From positions 42,222-106,221 of the forward strand of contig SWDT01000725.1 of NCBI GenBank assembly GCA_009193035.1: a stretch of 64,000 nt of DNA, read 5' to 3'. The stretch comes from Halicephalobus mephisto. Taxonomy: Eukaryota; Nematoda; Chromadorea; Rhabditida; Panagrolaimidae. Below the pieces are notes generated by a model. That model worked only from the letters and a program-made list of their open reading frames with translations, was not told the origin of the DNA and searched no databases. A program made the translations under genes and the position numbers. Every line of letters starts with the position of its first letter. The stretch's first letter is position 1. Below, in pieces: positions 11,763-23,781 of the stretch.

Positions 11763-12818
11763 ATGAGTCTAAAGATTGTTGTTCCTCTTTTCGCCATCCT
11801 CATAGGATGTTTTAGTCTTGTCATCAACAAGGACTACCAGAGCTTTGTGGAATATGAAAACAAGTATGTTTTAAAATAAGTTAAAGATAGTAATTATAAT
11901 TTTTAACTGTAGATTCAATTTGAACTTTGCTCCTGAAGAACGACTTCAAAGATTCTCCATTTTCAAAACCAATCTGGCCAGAATCGAGCAATGGAACAAG
12001 GACATGCCCTCGGCCAAGTTTGGAATTACCAAGTTTACGCACTGGACTGATGACGAGCTCTCCAAGTTCGTTCTCCCTTCTTCCATCATGGATGCCCCTA
12101 GACCCGATGAACCCCAAACTTTGACTTACTCCGGAAAGATCCCTAATTACTTCGACTGGAGAGAAAAGAACGTCATCACACCCATCAAGAACCAACAGTC
12201 GTGTGGGGATTGCTATGCCTTCGCTACCGCTGCAGCTGTGGAATCTATATACGCCATCAAATACGGAGTTATGAAGAACCTCTCTGAGCAAGAGATTACT
12301 GACTGCGACACCAAGAGCCGAGGATGTGATTGGGGGTATCTCTACACTGCTATGAACCTCGCTCGGGATATCGGACTTGTTCCCCTTAAAGATTACCCTT
12401 ATCGGAACCGACAAGGAACCTGCAGAATCCCCAGTAATTCTCCAAGAACGAAAATCACTGGAAATATGTGGCTCAGACCTAATGAAGAACTGATTGCTGA
12501 GACCGTCTATTCTCAAGGGCCAGTAGCTGTTAGTAAGTTTTATAATAGTTTACTTTGACTACAATATGATTTATAGTTATTAATTGCCCCCGAGCTCTCT
12601 TCAATTACATTGGTGGAGTCTTTGTCATGAATGATGTCAATTGCTATGCAGACAGTGTTGGAAATCACATCCCTCTGATCGTCGGGTTCCAAGCTAGCAA
12701 CTACTGGATCATCAAGAACAGCTGGGGAACCAATTGGGGAGAAAACGGATATCTCCGAGCTGTTTGGGGCCAAAACTTCTGCAACATCACTATGGAGCCA
12801 AGAATCGCTTACATATGA
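11763..12818 (+). CDS. Papain-family (C1A) cysteine protease, cathepsin L-like, 320 aa
   Basis: Three exons (11763-11863, 11913-12532, 12577-12818) join in frame. Residues 1-20 are a signal peptide. The propeptide carries an ERFNIN-like helix (EERLQRFSIFKTNLARIEQW), and the mature enzyme starts near residue 111 (PNYFDWREKNVITPIKNQ). The catalytic set is complete: oxyanion Gln128, Cys134 in CGDCYAF, His271 in GNHIPLIVGF and Asn288 in IIKNSWGTNWGENGY. The Trp after the catalytic Cys in papain is Tyr here. It should be a secreted or lysosomal endopeptidase, plausibly digestive given its GATA/TATA promoter and neighbours. Codon use is more GC-rich than in nearby genes, which suggests high expression. 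Confidence 0.92.
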
Positions 12819-13585
12819 TCACATTTTAATTGTGAAACATTACCACTGAATCACCAAAAATACAATTAGAATGTTACCACACAAATTACTCTTGGGTTTG
12901 ATGTTCTTTGATTATTTTTTTTTAATTTTAATTAAAATCACTATTTTTGTATTAAAATAATGTAGGAATCTAGAGAAACTTTTAAAGATTATCAAAATAA
13001 AACGATAAATATGACTTTGATCGGAATTTCTATGTTAAAAAAGTAAAAAAATAAAACTTTATTGAATGCTTTCTGAACGGAAAAATTTTGCAGTTGTTTA
13101 TGAAGATAGTTTGAGGTTAATCCTTCTTTCATGATCAATTTATTAATTTTTTATCCAATGTTCTCACAAGGAGATGTTTCTAAAATCTGTACATATTGTA
13201 AATACTATCTGACATGCTAGCTAATAGATTATAAAAGTAATTTCCTTTGATTTTTACTCAAATTTAGAGTGTAAATTGGAAGGAAATAAAGCAGTCTTCA
13301 TCTTTGAGAAAAAAAGGAAATAGTTATCTATGAGACATTTATTCACTTCCATTATTGAAATAAAGTTAAGTTCTAATAGATATCATTTTATGATAACAAT
13401 GAAGCAGTTTACGACTTTATAATGAACTTTAATCTCTTTAGAAAATGCAGTGTATGGAAAATATTTACTCCCCATTGTCTTCCAAGAATCTCGATTTCTT
13501 TGAAGATTCTGTTTAGAAACAAAAAAGAGTACATCTAAATAATTCCAATATACCTTGTATAAAAAATATTTTCATTACATTGTTG
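12819..13585. other. Intergenic region, with duplicated lectin upstream sequence
   Basis: No gene. 13330-13480 is a diverged copy of 10060-10200, including the TGATAA block at 13391-13396 (TATGATAACAATG). This shows that the lectin duplication carried its 5' control region. Confidence 0.55.
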
Positions 13586-14133
13586 ATGGCAAGTCATTGT
13601 CTTTTCTTACTTGCATTTACGTTCTCAGTTATTGCAATTCAAATTAAATTTGAAATTCCGGGTGGAAATTGCCGAGATGGAGCACTAGAAGATCCATATC
13701 ATGTATGTTTCATGTTTATGAGTGATTATATTTTCTAACGCTGAACACTTGTGTTTCAATAAAAGGTCATCTAGCTGTCGTCAATTCCTTATTTACAAAC
13801 ACATTTTTGGCTGGTAAGATGAAATTAATTTGTTTTGTAATTTCTTGTTTTAGAAAACACTGCGAATTTCGGTTCCAATGACTTTTGGATCGGAGCATAT
13901 GCATATACAAAACTTGCTTGTGAACCTTGGGTTTGGACGGATAAACATCAATTAATTGTCTACTCAGATTGGACCAGTGGACAGCCTTCTGGAAGAGAGA
14001 CTGAAGGAGATCAGTGTGCAGTGGCTTCAATCTACGACGGAACATGGAATGCTGTTGATTATATTTTGATAGTCCTGTTTGTGGTCTCTCTCATATTAGA
14101 TATATCTGTCCAAGTGAATGGGAAGTAGAATAA
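13586..14133 (+). pseudogene. C-type lectin pseudogene, copy 2
   Basis: Begins MASHCLFLLAFTFSVIA, a signal peptide, then the same N-terminus as copy 1. A 5-bp loss before 13735 and the same extra A in AATAAAAGG as copy 1 break the frame before GHLAVVNSLF. The next exon (acceptor TTTTAG near 13853) is open through SNDFWIGAYAY, PWVWTDK, SDWTSGQP and DQCAVASIYDGTWNAVD. A 1-base loss then shifts the frame ahead of the lectin end (SPVCGLSHIRYICPSEWEVE). Several independent lesions plus one shared with copy 1 indicate a pseudogene. Splicing around the first lesion (a GTATGT lies at 13702) cannot be fully excluded. Confidence 0.6.
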
Positions 14134-14716
14134 AGTACGAGAACTTCCATAACTGTAAGGTTTAATCGAGAAACAATCAACAGCTCTCCACATTCCATCA
14201 TGGACAAAAATTGCTGCAAATTAACTTTCATTGTTCACTCCTACGGAAGATTGTTCACTGACCCAATCTGTGTAGAGTACTAATTTATTAGAATCTATCC
14301 ATAGCCACATTGTGTGAGAATAACTAGAAATCATTTAAACTTAGCTTTTTGATGTGTTCGAAAATTCTAATTAAACTTTGGTAAATTCTACAGTTTTCAA
14401 AAATTCGAAAATCTTTCATCCATCTCCGGAAGATTTTAATTTACTAAAATATAAATTTCCCTGTTGATAATTATCTCGTTAATGTTGACAACTTTGCAAA
14501 TGTCAATATTATCTCAACTACAAAATTAAAAACAATCTACATGAGATATGGATCAGTGTACCAAACAAACCTATATTTGTCTTTTCTGGAAACAAATGGA
14601 AACAAGTTGTTTATTATTCTCAGCTTGATTCCAAATTTGAAACATAACAAAAATGTTTCCTTCGGAAATTTAAAATTGTTTTGGTGAACTCTAATTTTTG
14701 AATTCTTCTCGAAGGG
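14134..14716. other. Intergenic spacer
   Basis: No gene found. The minus-strand 70-codon frame at 14537-14749 overlaps the promoter of the next gene and has no features of a protein. Confidence 0.45.
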
Positions 14717-14724
14717 TATAAAAG
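14717..14724 (+). promoter_or_regulatory. TATA box of the Gly/Met-repeat gene
   Basis: TATAAAAG lies 49 bp upstream of the ATG at 14773. Its match to consensus and its position support a focused promoter. Confidence 0.55.
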
Positions 14725-14772
14725 GATCTGATTTTCCCTCATCAGACACCAGATAAACTGGCTAAATCTGAA

Positions 14773-16732
14773 ATGAATCGACTCCGTGTTGTTTTCGCTC
14801 TCCTGCTTCTAACTCCCATCCAAGCCCAATTGGGCACTATGACCGGAGGAAATAACCCATTGTTGGGGTTGACCGGGATGGGTGGAATTTACGGAACCGG
14901 AAACCCGATGAATATGATGGGAGGTGGAATGAGTGGTTTCGGCGGGAGTTCGTTTACTGGAAGTGGAATGTTGAACAATGTTTGGAATATTGCCAGTAAG
15001 TTATGAGCTGAGAATTTTGGGGTTAGATAAAGGAGAGTTTGTTTTGAAAAAAGAGAATTTCCACATTTACTATTGAATAACATATTAAACCATTTTGTAT
15101 CTCTCCAAAATAGCTATACAGAAATCTAGCATGACTCTCTGATATATATATATGTAAAAGAGTTCATACCTATTGTTCATTGCCATATTCAACCCTTCTG
15201 AATCTCCTGGAAATGGACATACGAGAGCCCATCGCATGTTTCTTCGTCGGAGATATAGAAACCTTTTATATGCTTATGAATAATGGGTATGACAGGTCTT
15301 CATATACCTTTTTAAACACGATATATCCTGGTTCTCACTATCAGAACTATAAACAATAAGTTGCACTAACTACTAATGACAGTAAATTTCAGCAACGGCT
15401 TTCCGTGGCATTCTCACTCTACCACAATACATTTCCAACAACTTCCTGAACACTCAAAACACCATAAGAGCCCTTCAATCCCTCCCCGATATGCAGAACT
15501 CCGGGAATGCTGCCCAATCCCTCCTTCAAGCCTTCAGTTTAAGTAGCATGCAGAGTCTTCAATCTTATGCGGATGCCGCTTCTGATCCGAGATTAACGAA
15601 AGCCCAACTCCAGGCGGCGATGGATAAACTGTCCAAAGAATCCTTCCAATTCGGACAACAAATGACAGCAGCTACTCAGAAGGAAACCAACGACTGGAAT
15701 GCTTTCTTGGCTGAAACTAGGAACATTGCTGACCTCACCACGATTATCCGAAACATCACAAGTATACGAAGTAATAGAAACATTAATCTTGGGGAAGAAG
15801 TCATGCAGTTGTTGAATTACCTGATGACGTTACCGAATCAGTTACAGTACACTATTTGCCAGATCATTGATGGACTAACAATGGGTCAACCACAGTTTAC
15901 GATCAACGGATTGGCAACTCTGGCCACGACTTGCCAAACATTGGAGACGTTGTACTCTCAACAAGGTAGTTTGGGAGGCTTTATTGGAGGCAATGGAATG
16001 TCTAACCCAGCTGGAACTTTGGGAAGTGGGTTAACTGGTATGGGAGGAATGCTTGGAAATGGATTGACTGGCATGGGAGGAATGCTAGGAAGTGGATTAC
16101 CTGGCATGGGAGGAATGCTTGGAAACGGATTACCTGGCATGGGAGGAATGCTTGGAAATGGATTAACTGGTATGGGAGGAATGCTTGGAAATGGACTAAC
16201 TGGTATGGGAGGAATGTTTGGAAATGGATTGACTGGCATGGGAGGAATGCTAGGAAGTGGATTGACTGGTATGGGAGGAATGCTTGGAAATGGACTAACT
16301 GGTATGGGAGGAATGCTAGGAAGTGGACTGAGTGGTATCACAGGATCTTTGGGAAGCGGATTAACTGGTATATATAGTGGACTAACCAACACCCTTGGAG
16401 GAATGACTTCTGGATTGGGTAACATGCTAGGAGGTCTGGGATCTTCCTTCATCCCTGGTCTCACCGGTGGATTCGGCAGCACCTCAGGTGGAATGACTTC
16501 CGGCCTCGGTAACATGCTGGGATATCCTTATTCTAGTGGATACATGGGTAGCAACCTCGGGCTCAGTGGGATGGGAACAGGATATCCTAACTTGAATTTA
16601 GGACTCAATTATGGAAGCGGATTGTCTGCTTCCTACCCTGATCTTCTGTCTTCCTATTTATCCAATCAAGGTTCCTTTTCCTCTAACACCAATCTTTATC
16701 CGCAAACCTTATTAAACTCACTCTTCCAATGA
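14773..16732 (+). CDS. Secreted Gly/Met-rich repeat protein, 520 aa
   Basis: Two exons (14773-14995, 15393-16732) join in frame. Residues 1-18 are a signal peptide (MNRLRVVFALLLLTPIQA). A first Gly/Met-rich stretch is followed by a helical middle (about residues 75-265) with SDPRLTKAQLQAAMDKLSKE and further amphipathic helices. This middle is reminiscent of the nematode DUF148 (SXP/RAL-2) fold, by eye only. Then come nine near-perfect 11-residue repeats of the form GNGLTGMGGML and a degenerate Gly/Ser/Tyr tail. The composition suggests a structural or coat protein secreted outside the cell. I cannot name a family. The TATA box and rich codon use point to strong expression. Confidence 0.85.
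16018..16350 (+). repeat. In-frame 33-bp tandem repeats in the Gly/Met protein
   Basis: About ten units encode G(N/S)GL(T/P)GMGG(M)(L/F). Units differ mainly at N/S and T/P, so recent unequal exchange is likely and copy number probably varies between strains. Confidence 0.9.
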
Positions 16733-18534
16733 ATTCCTAATTCTTATATTTATAATTTGGGCATCCTGAATTCCTCCTTCGGAATCAACTGTTACAACGG
16801 CGAATTCTATCCCACAACTCCATCTGTGCTGGCAAGAAATTGGTTTTATAATGAGTAATGATTTATTTCTTAATTTTCTGTATTTACAAAGTAAAAAATA
16901 AAGTAAAAGTCGAATTCGTTTATTTGAATCCTTTGGATTTATCTGGATCTGATCATTCTCTTAGAAATATAAACTTGTTCCATCGTTTTGGTAACATTTT
17001 AGTTGAAAAACAAATCATACTGTCGTGAGAATCAGAAATCAGTGTTATTTCGAAACACTTTCAACATAAATTTGCACAACACACGGATTCGAATGATAAA
17101 TAACAAGAGGTTTGTTTTCGGCTTAAATTTTGCTCACATAATCATAGTGACGATATTACAGAATATCTAGATCCATGCTTCAGAAGCCATTACATATTTG
17201 ACTTTAATATATCGTATACAATTCTATGTATAATTTGATTCTGAATCTAACAATATGTAAATTGAAATATTTAAATGCGATTTGAAACAAATATTATCAA
17301 AAAACATTTTGAAAACAAATTTCTTCGATATTTTTCCTTGTGATTTTGTTGATGTAATGAAAATTGATCTCGGATTCTGAATCCCTGTCGATTTTTATGT
17401 TGAGTAAAAAGAATTGAAAAAAAAGGACAAAATACATCAAAAGTATCTTTGACTATTTAAATTTTCTCTTTGTGAGATGAATTAGATCAAAAACAGCAAC
17501 TATCAACTAAAATTTAATGAAAATTCTTTGCAGATACAGATTATATGGGATTATCGGTTATGTGGAAATTTGAGAATACAGATCTGCACGAAAAATAATT
17601 GTCAAAAAACAACAGCTATCTTTTGCGTTTGATTGGTTGTACTTCATATTGATAAAGACGAACGATAATAAAACTTTCTTATTGACATAGTGAGTCAAAA
17701 TTGTTCATTTTCTCATCGATATCATTTTTTCTATTTTCTTTCATCAGTGATATTTTTATTCAGTAGTAATATGATCCGTCTCCGTTGTTTAACGTCTTAT
17801 ATCATTTCATTAGTCTTGTATTCGATCAAATATAGTTTATTATTACTTATTTTGATCAATTTCCTTGAGTTAAATAATTAAAAGCAGAATTCATTTTTAG
17901 TTTATTTAATAAGAGTAAATACTGACGAGGTTCGTCTTACTAATCAGAGATCTAAGATCTACATCCTCGTTTACTAAAGCCATATTTTCTATAAAAATTT
18001 TCACAAAAATATGAATACTAAAATTAAAAAAGGATTAATTTTGATTACAGAACACATAGGGATTATTAGTTAATTTAGATTTTCGTCTGATTTCAAATTC
18101 GATGAAAATTCATCATCTAACATCGGCGAAATGAAAAAAGTAAAAATCAGAAAAATTAATTTTGAATGTGGTTTTTCGGTAATATTTGTTTTAAATCGTA
18201 TTTAAATATTCCAGCCTGGATATCGTTGGATTGAGAATTCGATTCCCCATCAAAAGATACATAATATATCGAGGTTAAATGTTAAGTAGCTTCAGAAGAC
18301 ATGAATTTTAAATTTCGCTTCGAAAGTCAATTTGTAAATTTGAATTTTTGTATTTCGTAATCTTCTCTCCATGTGATTATATAGGTAAAATTTGAGCCCA
18401 TTATTTTTTGTTATGTATTATCTGAACTTTTAAATTTTTCGAAAAATACATTACATTGCTAAATTGAACACAATTATTGTACCTTGATAACGAAATCGAT
18501 TTTATTTAATCTACTACGTTCTAGGCTATCAACC
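16733..18534. other. Intergenic AT-rich spacer
   Basis: No gene seen on either strand over 1.8 kb. The 63-codon frame at 17690-17881 is hydrophobic by base composition only. GTTCTAG at 18519-18525, ten bases before the Argonaute ATG, is a likely trans-splice acceptor. Confidence 0.5.
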
Positions 18535-21500
18535 ATGGCGGATCCTTACTCTTTCCCTGGGACAGAAGGCAGAGCTATTCAAGTCAAGACTAACTTGTAT
18601 CCCTACAAATTCAAAAATAAGTTTATCGGAATTTCCACTGTCCGTGCAACTAGGACTACTAATAAAGGGTAAATTTCATATATCAATTTCGTCAATTTTC
18701 ATTAGATATTTGTAGAACTCGATCCGACATTCCTCCACAGAACCTTTGGAGAGATTTCAAGAAAAAATTCGTCGTAGATGGATACAAATTCATTCCTGGT
18801 GACGTCAATGGAGATGTCTTGACCGTTTACTCGATTCCGGCTTTCCAAGGTGGCAGAATGTTTTCCAATGCTTATCCGGAGGAAATATTTAGAAATCATC
18901 CCAACACTACAGTTTGGGATGTAGAAGAATACGATAGGAAACAAAAACCAGTTTCTACGATCAGGTTTATTGTGAAATTCAACAGTTACGTAAACCCGCA
19001 GTATTCTCACGAAGGTGTCGAACCTGATAGTTTCCTCAAGAAAGTCGTGTACAACGCTATATCTGAGTAAGTACCATGTTATAGTAACTTTTGCTGCATA
19101 AAAACTGTTTTAGCATGATGCAGAAGGACTTCTATAGTATGAAGAATCGGTTCTTCTTTTCAAGGATTGAAAGCATGTTTCCAATTCAAGATATTGATTT
19201 TCTAAGAACAGCGAAAATTGGATTCAACGTTCGATTCCATACAGATACTCCAAAACCTCTGTTTTCTGTGAACAGTGAGGATTTTATTATGTTATAATTA
19301 GAATTTCACAGAAGCTTCTAGAACGAAACAGAAGGTTCTGAAACCTTCGAAGTCTTACTGGAACTTGTCGGGATCTAGTAGAAACTTCTGGAACATCAGA
19401 AACTTCAAATTTTTTAAATTTCTCAAAAATTCTAAAAACTCGTAGCAAAATAATTTCGTAACAATTTCAATTTTTAATTTTTATATTTAAATGATTAATG
19501 AAGTCTTTTCAGCTACGGCTTCGATCATCACAAGAACTGATATCCCTATCCTACAGTACTTCGCTGTGACCGTCCTCAAAATTCCGCTTTCAGAACGAAA
19601 TTTTAATCCCAAAATATTAGCCGGGAGAATGATGTCTGATCAGAATGCTCGTGCTCTTGAGGAACTCGTTGAAGGCCTTGAAGTCTACATCAAGGGCGAA
19701 AAAACAAGAGGAGAATCAAAGAACTACTACTTGGTTCAGCGCATCACAGCAGAATCTGCGAGAAATATCCAAATTAAAGACAGTAGACGGGGACAACAAG
19801 TCTCAATAAATGATTATTACTCTAGAATCACCAAACAAAAGATTATCTTGCCTGATCAAAGAGCTGTCATCTTGACGAATCTGAAGAAGGAAAAAGAGAA
19901 AGCAGTTCCGATGGAATTTGTCATTATTTCAGATCGTCCAAACCGGGTTAAAGGAAATATGGAAAACTTTTCGAAACAGAATATCATCGTAAGTTGTTTG
20001 AAAAAATATTAAAATATCATAGAAGTTTGAAGAAACATTAAAATCTCAGAAGTTATTTGAAGAAATATTAAAATCTCAAAAGTTGTTTGAAGAAATATTA
20101 AAATCTCAAAAGTTGTTTCAAAAAAATATTAAAATCTCATAAAACTTCTGGAAAGTCTAATTTCGGATATACTAGGAATGTTTTGTAGAAAATCTTTATT
20201 TTTGATTTTTATAATAGTGTAGTTATTTTTTAGGAACTCTCTAGTATTGCTCCAAAGAAACGTATGAACAAGATTCAAAGCTTTGTTGAAAAATTGGAAG
20301 AAGGACTGAGATCTGCTCCAACAGATTCACCCCTCAACATGATCGGGATGAATATCCAACAAGACAGTGTGGTTGTTGATGGTAGAGTTTTAGAAAAGCC
20401 AGAGATGACAGATTCAGATGTCTTGTTTGCTCCATATCACGACAAACTTGTAGACTACGTTTTGTTAGATTTCCATGAACCTAAAGACTGTGAAACAGAA
20501 TTCCCAAATTTGACTTCAGATGCGTTAGAATACCTCGTCAACAACGAATTCAAAAAACTCGGAATCACTTTCAACAATTTCATATTTAAAAGAAAAAAAA
20601 GTCCTACAGTGATCACCGACGTGAAAGCTGAATTTGAGGACTTTATGGGAAAAATAGAAAAAAAAGAAAAATACAAAAAAGAAAACAAACTTTTCTTTTT
20701 CGTTATCCTCAATCAGAACTCAGAAAATAGATTATACGGTAAGGGAATTTGATATTCTGATCGACTGGAATTTCGAGAACGTTTTCAAAATCTAGAAGAT
20801 TCTGAAACTTTTGGAAATTTTGTAAAATCTTCTGGAGCTTTTCAAATTTAGTGGAAGATTCTGAAACTTTTAAGAACTTCGTAAAATCTTCTGGAGCTTT
20901 TCAAACTTAGTGAAAGATTCTGAAACTTTCTTGAATTTCATAGAAACTTCTAGATTCTTCCAGAATTTTGGAAGTTCTTATAAAATTCCAAAACCTGGAG
21001 GGATTCTGGAACTAAAACATCAAATGGAAAATTCTGAATTTTCGTGTCAAAATCATTTCTCAAGAATTCTTATTTTTATTTTTCACAATAATATACTGAT
21101 TGATGTTGTTTAGGACAACTTAAGCAAGAATTTCACAGTCGTGGACTCTTGTCTCAAGTCATCCAGATCCAAGTCCTACTTCATGCCACAAAGAAACTTG
21201 CAAAATACAACAGAATTTATTCAGAATTTAAAGAATTAGAAGAAAGTTCAGAAGCAGTGTACTTCAACATTGCGAGTAAAGTAAATGCAAAACTTGGGGG
21301 ATTCAGAGTTGCTGTTGGAGAAAACAATGTTTAGTAAGTTAATATTTTAAATTTTCTTAAGATTAAAGAAATTTCTAAAATCCAATGAAGGATTCTAAAA
21401 TCTTTGGGAATTTCATAAGTTTTAGGACCTTCTAGAATCCAATGGGAACTTTTAGAATTGATAATTTTAGAAATTCTTTTAAAATTTCGAAACTATTTCG

Positions 21501-23671
21501 TAGAAAATTTTCATTTTCACAGGTTTTCTGAAATCATGATTAACTGAATGGAATGAACACGTAAGAGTTCCTGATTACGGTTTCAGATTATTTGATTCTA
21601 ACTGATCGCAATCGATGGCAGAATTGTATTCCAACAGAAGATTGATCATAACTGAGTATAATCAACTTACTAATACCTTTTTAACTGGAAACAAACATGG
21701 TCCAAGCACGTTGACTATATTTAGTTAAAATAAATCTTCTGTTGGAATACAACTCTGTCATCGATTGCTATCAGTTAGAATCAAACAATGTGAAACCGTG
21801 ATCAGGAGCTCTTACATGTTCATTCCATTCAATTAATCATGATTTCAGAAAACTTGTGTAATTTTTGTAATATTGCGATTATTTCAGTTGGAAGAATTGT
21901 ATGAATCCAGATGCCCCTACAATGCTGATCGGGATTGATACTCGTCTTTCTTCGATGAAGGATAAACTTGGAAGAGTCGGGGTCGTGACAAGTACGGACT
22001 TGACTGGAACGAAGTATTTAGCTGCAGTAAAATTCACATCCGACAACTACAGATATTCGACGAATTTGGAGGACATTCTTAAAGAAGCTTTACAGAACTT
22101 CGATCCAAACGGCAGACGACCGGCTCATGTCCTTATTTACAGAGCCGGTATGAGCGAGTACGATATTAGATCTAGTAAAGGAGAAGCTGTTTTGGAATTC
22201 AAACAAATTAAGCAAATTCTGGAAAAAGAATTCAAGGAAGAATTGCCAACTGTCACCTATATTGGTTACCACAGAACCCATAATATCCGATTTATGGCCC
22301 CAGATCCAGATGACATTGAAATCGAAGAACGGAATATCCCTGATGAAGACAAACTAAAATATAATGTCCCTGTCGGAACAATCATCGACTCCGAAGTTGT
22401 TAATAAAGATTGTTTCTTTTTAGTTACTCATATGGCTGTTGCGGTAAGTTTCTAACTTTCTACAATTACCGTTAATTATAAGTGTTATGTCTTTACTTAG
22501 AATGAGACACAATACGAAATAGGAACAAAAATTATTAATATCAGAGCTACACCCGGTACACCGAAGTGTTCCCTTTTGTACTCCTCAGTGGAGAGAAGGG
22601 ACTGTTAAGTCTTCGGTGTTCTGGATATCCCCGGTCGTGGGGACTATGTGTCCACAACAGTAAGAATTATAATTTAAAAATTAATTTTGGCATATAACAA
22701 GTAAACTTTAGGAAATTCAAAAAACAGTAATTTTCTGTTTAAATTAATTTAGTTTTCTTACTTCTTTTACAATTACCTTACACAAAAAAGCGCAATTTTT
22801 AATCCAACAATACAGTAGAACTTGGATATAAGATACTCCTACTATAACATATCTCACGTTATAACATATAGTCTGAGTGTGTTTGGTTAATCTGCCTTCA
22901 ATTTGACCCCCTCTATAATATATCCCTTCTTATAACATACGCTTTGATCGATATCAAGGGGATATCTTATATTCAAGTTCTACTGTAAATGGAAATCGTC
23001 ACTATTTCGCTGTAATTTTCGTCACAAATGTCAAATATTCATGAAAAATGTGACGATTTTGTTGTACTTTCTTCACAAATACCAAATACTTATGAAAAAT
23101 GTGATGATTTTGTTACAATTTGTCACATTTTGCAATTTGTTACTGAGTCAAAAGTTACGCTTTTTTGTAGAAGCTTCTAAAAATCTGTGTTAAGATAATT
23201 TCATAACCACCCAAATTTAAGAATTTTTACAGTAATATGAATTTTTAAACTCTCACGCAAAATAGTAAACTTTATAAAAGTAGAAAACCGTAATTTTCTA
23301 CAAAAATCAACTTATTCAATTTTTTAAATTTTTTTAGTAGTTTTAGAAATCTTAGAAAATTCTGGAATTCTCGTCGAAGTAACTTCGTAAAACTTATTTT
23401 TATTTTTATAAAAATATTTTTTTAGGGAACAACCAAGCCGGCAAAGTACACGATTGTTGCTGATGAATGGAATTTGACGGCGAATGACATGCTTGGATTT
23501 ACTTATACGTTGTGTTCCATGAGTCCGAGATGCACTAAATCCGTCAGAAGACCTCTACCGATCAACTTGGCCGCTTTATTGTTGGAAAAAATGGCCGAAA
23601 TTTATCCCGAAGAAGATGAAAGAGATTTGTCGATTCATATGGACTTGAAACAAGAGCAATTTTACGTGTAA
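18535..23671 (+). CDS. WAGO-like Argonaute with degenerate PIWI catalytic site, 882 aa
   Basis: Eight exons: 18535-18668, 18716-19066, 19114-19274, 19513-19988, 20234-20738, 21114-21333, 21888-22443, 23426-23671, all in frame. The order is N-terminal/linker, PAZ-like region (about 200-370), MID, then PIWI from about residue 560. PIWI landmarks are LIGID (Asp633), the YRDGVSEGQ equivalent written YRAGMSEYD (Ala702), NIRFM, NVPVGTIIDSEV, and KYTIVADEWNLTANDM, where Thr810 replaces the catalytic His/Asp. Two of the tetrad residues are therefore lost, so the protein should bind small RNAs but not cut targets, as in nematode WAGO Argonautes acting with secondary siRNAs. ATG choice: first in-frame ATG after a splice-acceptor-like TTCTAG. 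Introns 6 and 7 hold MITEs. Confidence 0.9.
19989..20145 (+). repeat. 31-bp tandem repeats in Argonaute intron 4
   Basis: About five units of roughly 31 bp (AAAATCTCAAAAGTTGTTTG then AAGAAATATT) run from the splice donor itself into the intron. Confidence 0.75.
21519..21858. mobile_element. MITE family A, full copy, in Argonaute intron 6
   Basis: A 340-bp element made of two long terminal inverted repeats of about 125 bp (left CACAGGTTTTCTGAAATCAT, right its complement) around a short core. A second full copy lies at 62875-63210 and a single arm at 30246-30346. It has no coding capacity and would depend on a transposase elsewhere. Confidence 0.85.
22558..22663 (+). repeat. Dispersed ~105-bp element, copy 2, in Argonaute intron 7
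   Basis: Matches the reverse complement of 9675-9790 (roughly 80% by eye). It is GC-rich compared with the surrounding intron, and lies just after the splice donor of exon 7. Confidence 0.55.
22779..23169. mobile_element. MITE family B, interrupted copy, in Argonaute intron 7
   Basis: Ends are TACACAAAAAAGCG and its complement. Compared with the uninterrupted copy at 63251-63406, this copy is split by another element at 22811-22987 and has an internal duplication of the GTCACAAATGTCAAATA / TGAAAAATGTGACGA block. Confidence 0.75.
22811..22987. mobile_element. MITE family C nested inside MITE B
   Basis: A 177-bp element with inverted ends TACAGTAGAACTTGGATATA and the complement of TATATTCAAGTTCTACTGTA (one mismatch). 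The flanking bases fit insertion at TA, as for Tc1/mariner/pogo-type elements. It must have inserted after MITE B. Confidence 0.8.
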
Positions 23672-23781
23672 ATCATACGGTACTTGTATTTTTCCACACA
23701 ATTTTACATAAAATCGATATTTGTTAAAAATATAGGAAAGCATTTTGGATTATTTTTTAAATTTGAGTAGCAGTGATGTGG

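Noticed and set aside
11881..12516. 211-codon minus-strand open frame
   Set aside because: It is antisense to protease exon 2, which has a complete catalytic triad and proper splicing.
15958..16515. 185-codon minus-strand open frame rich in Pro/Ile
   Set aside because: It is the antisense shadow of the in-frame 33-bp repeats of the secreted Gly/Met protein.
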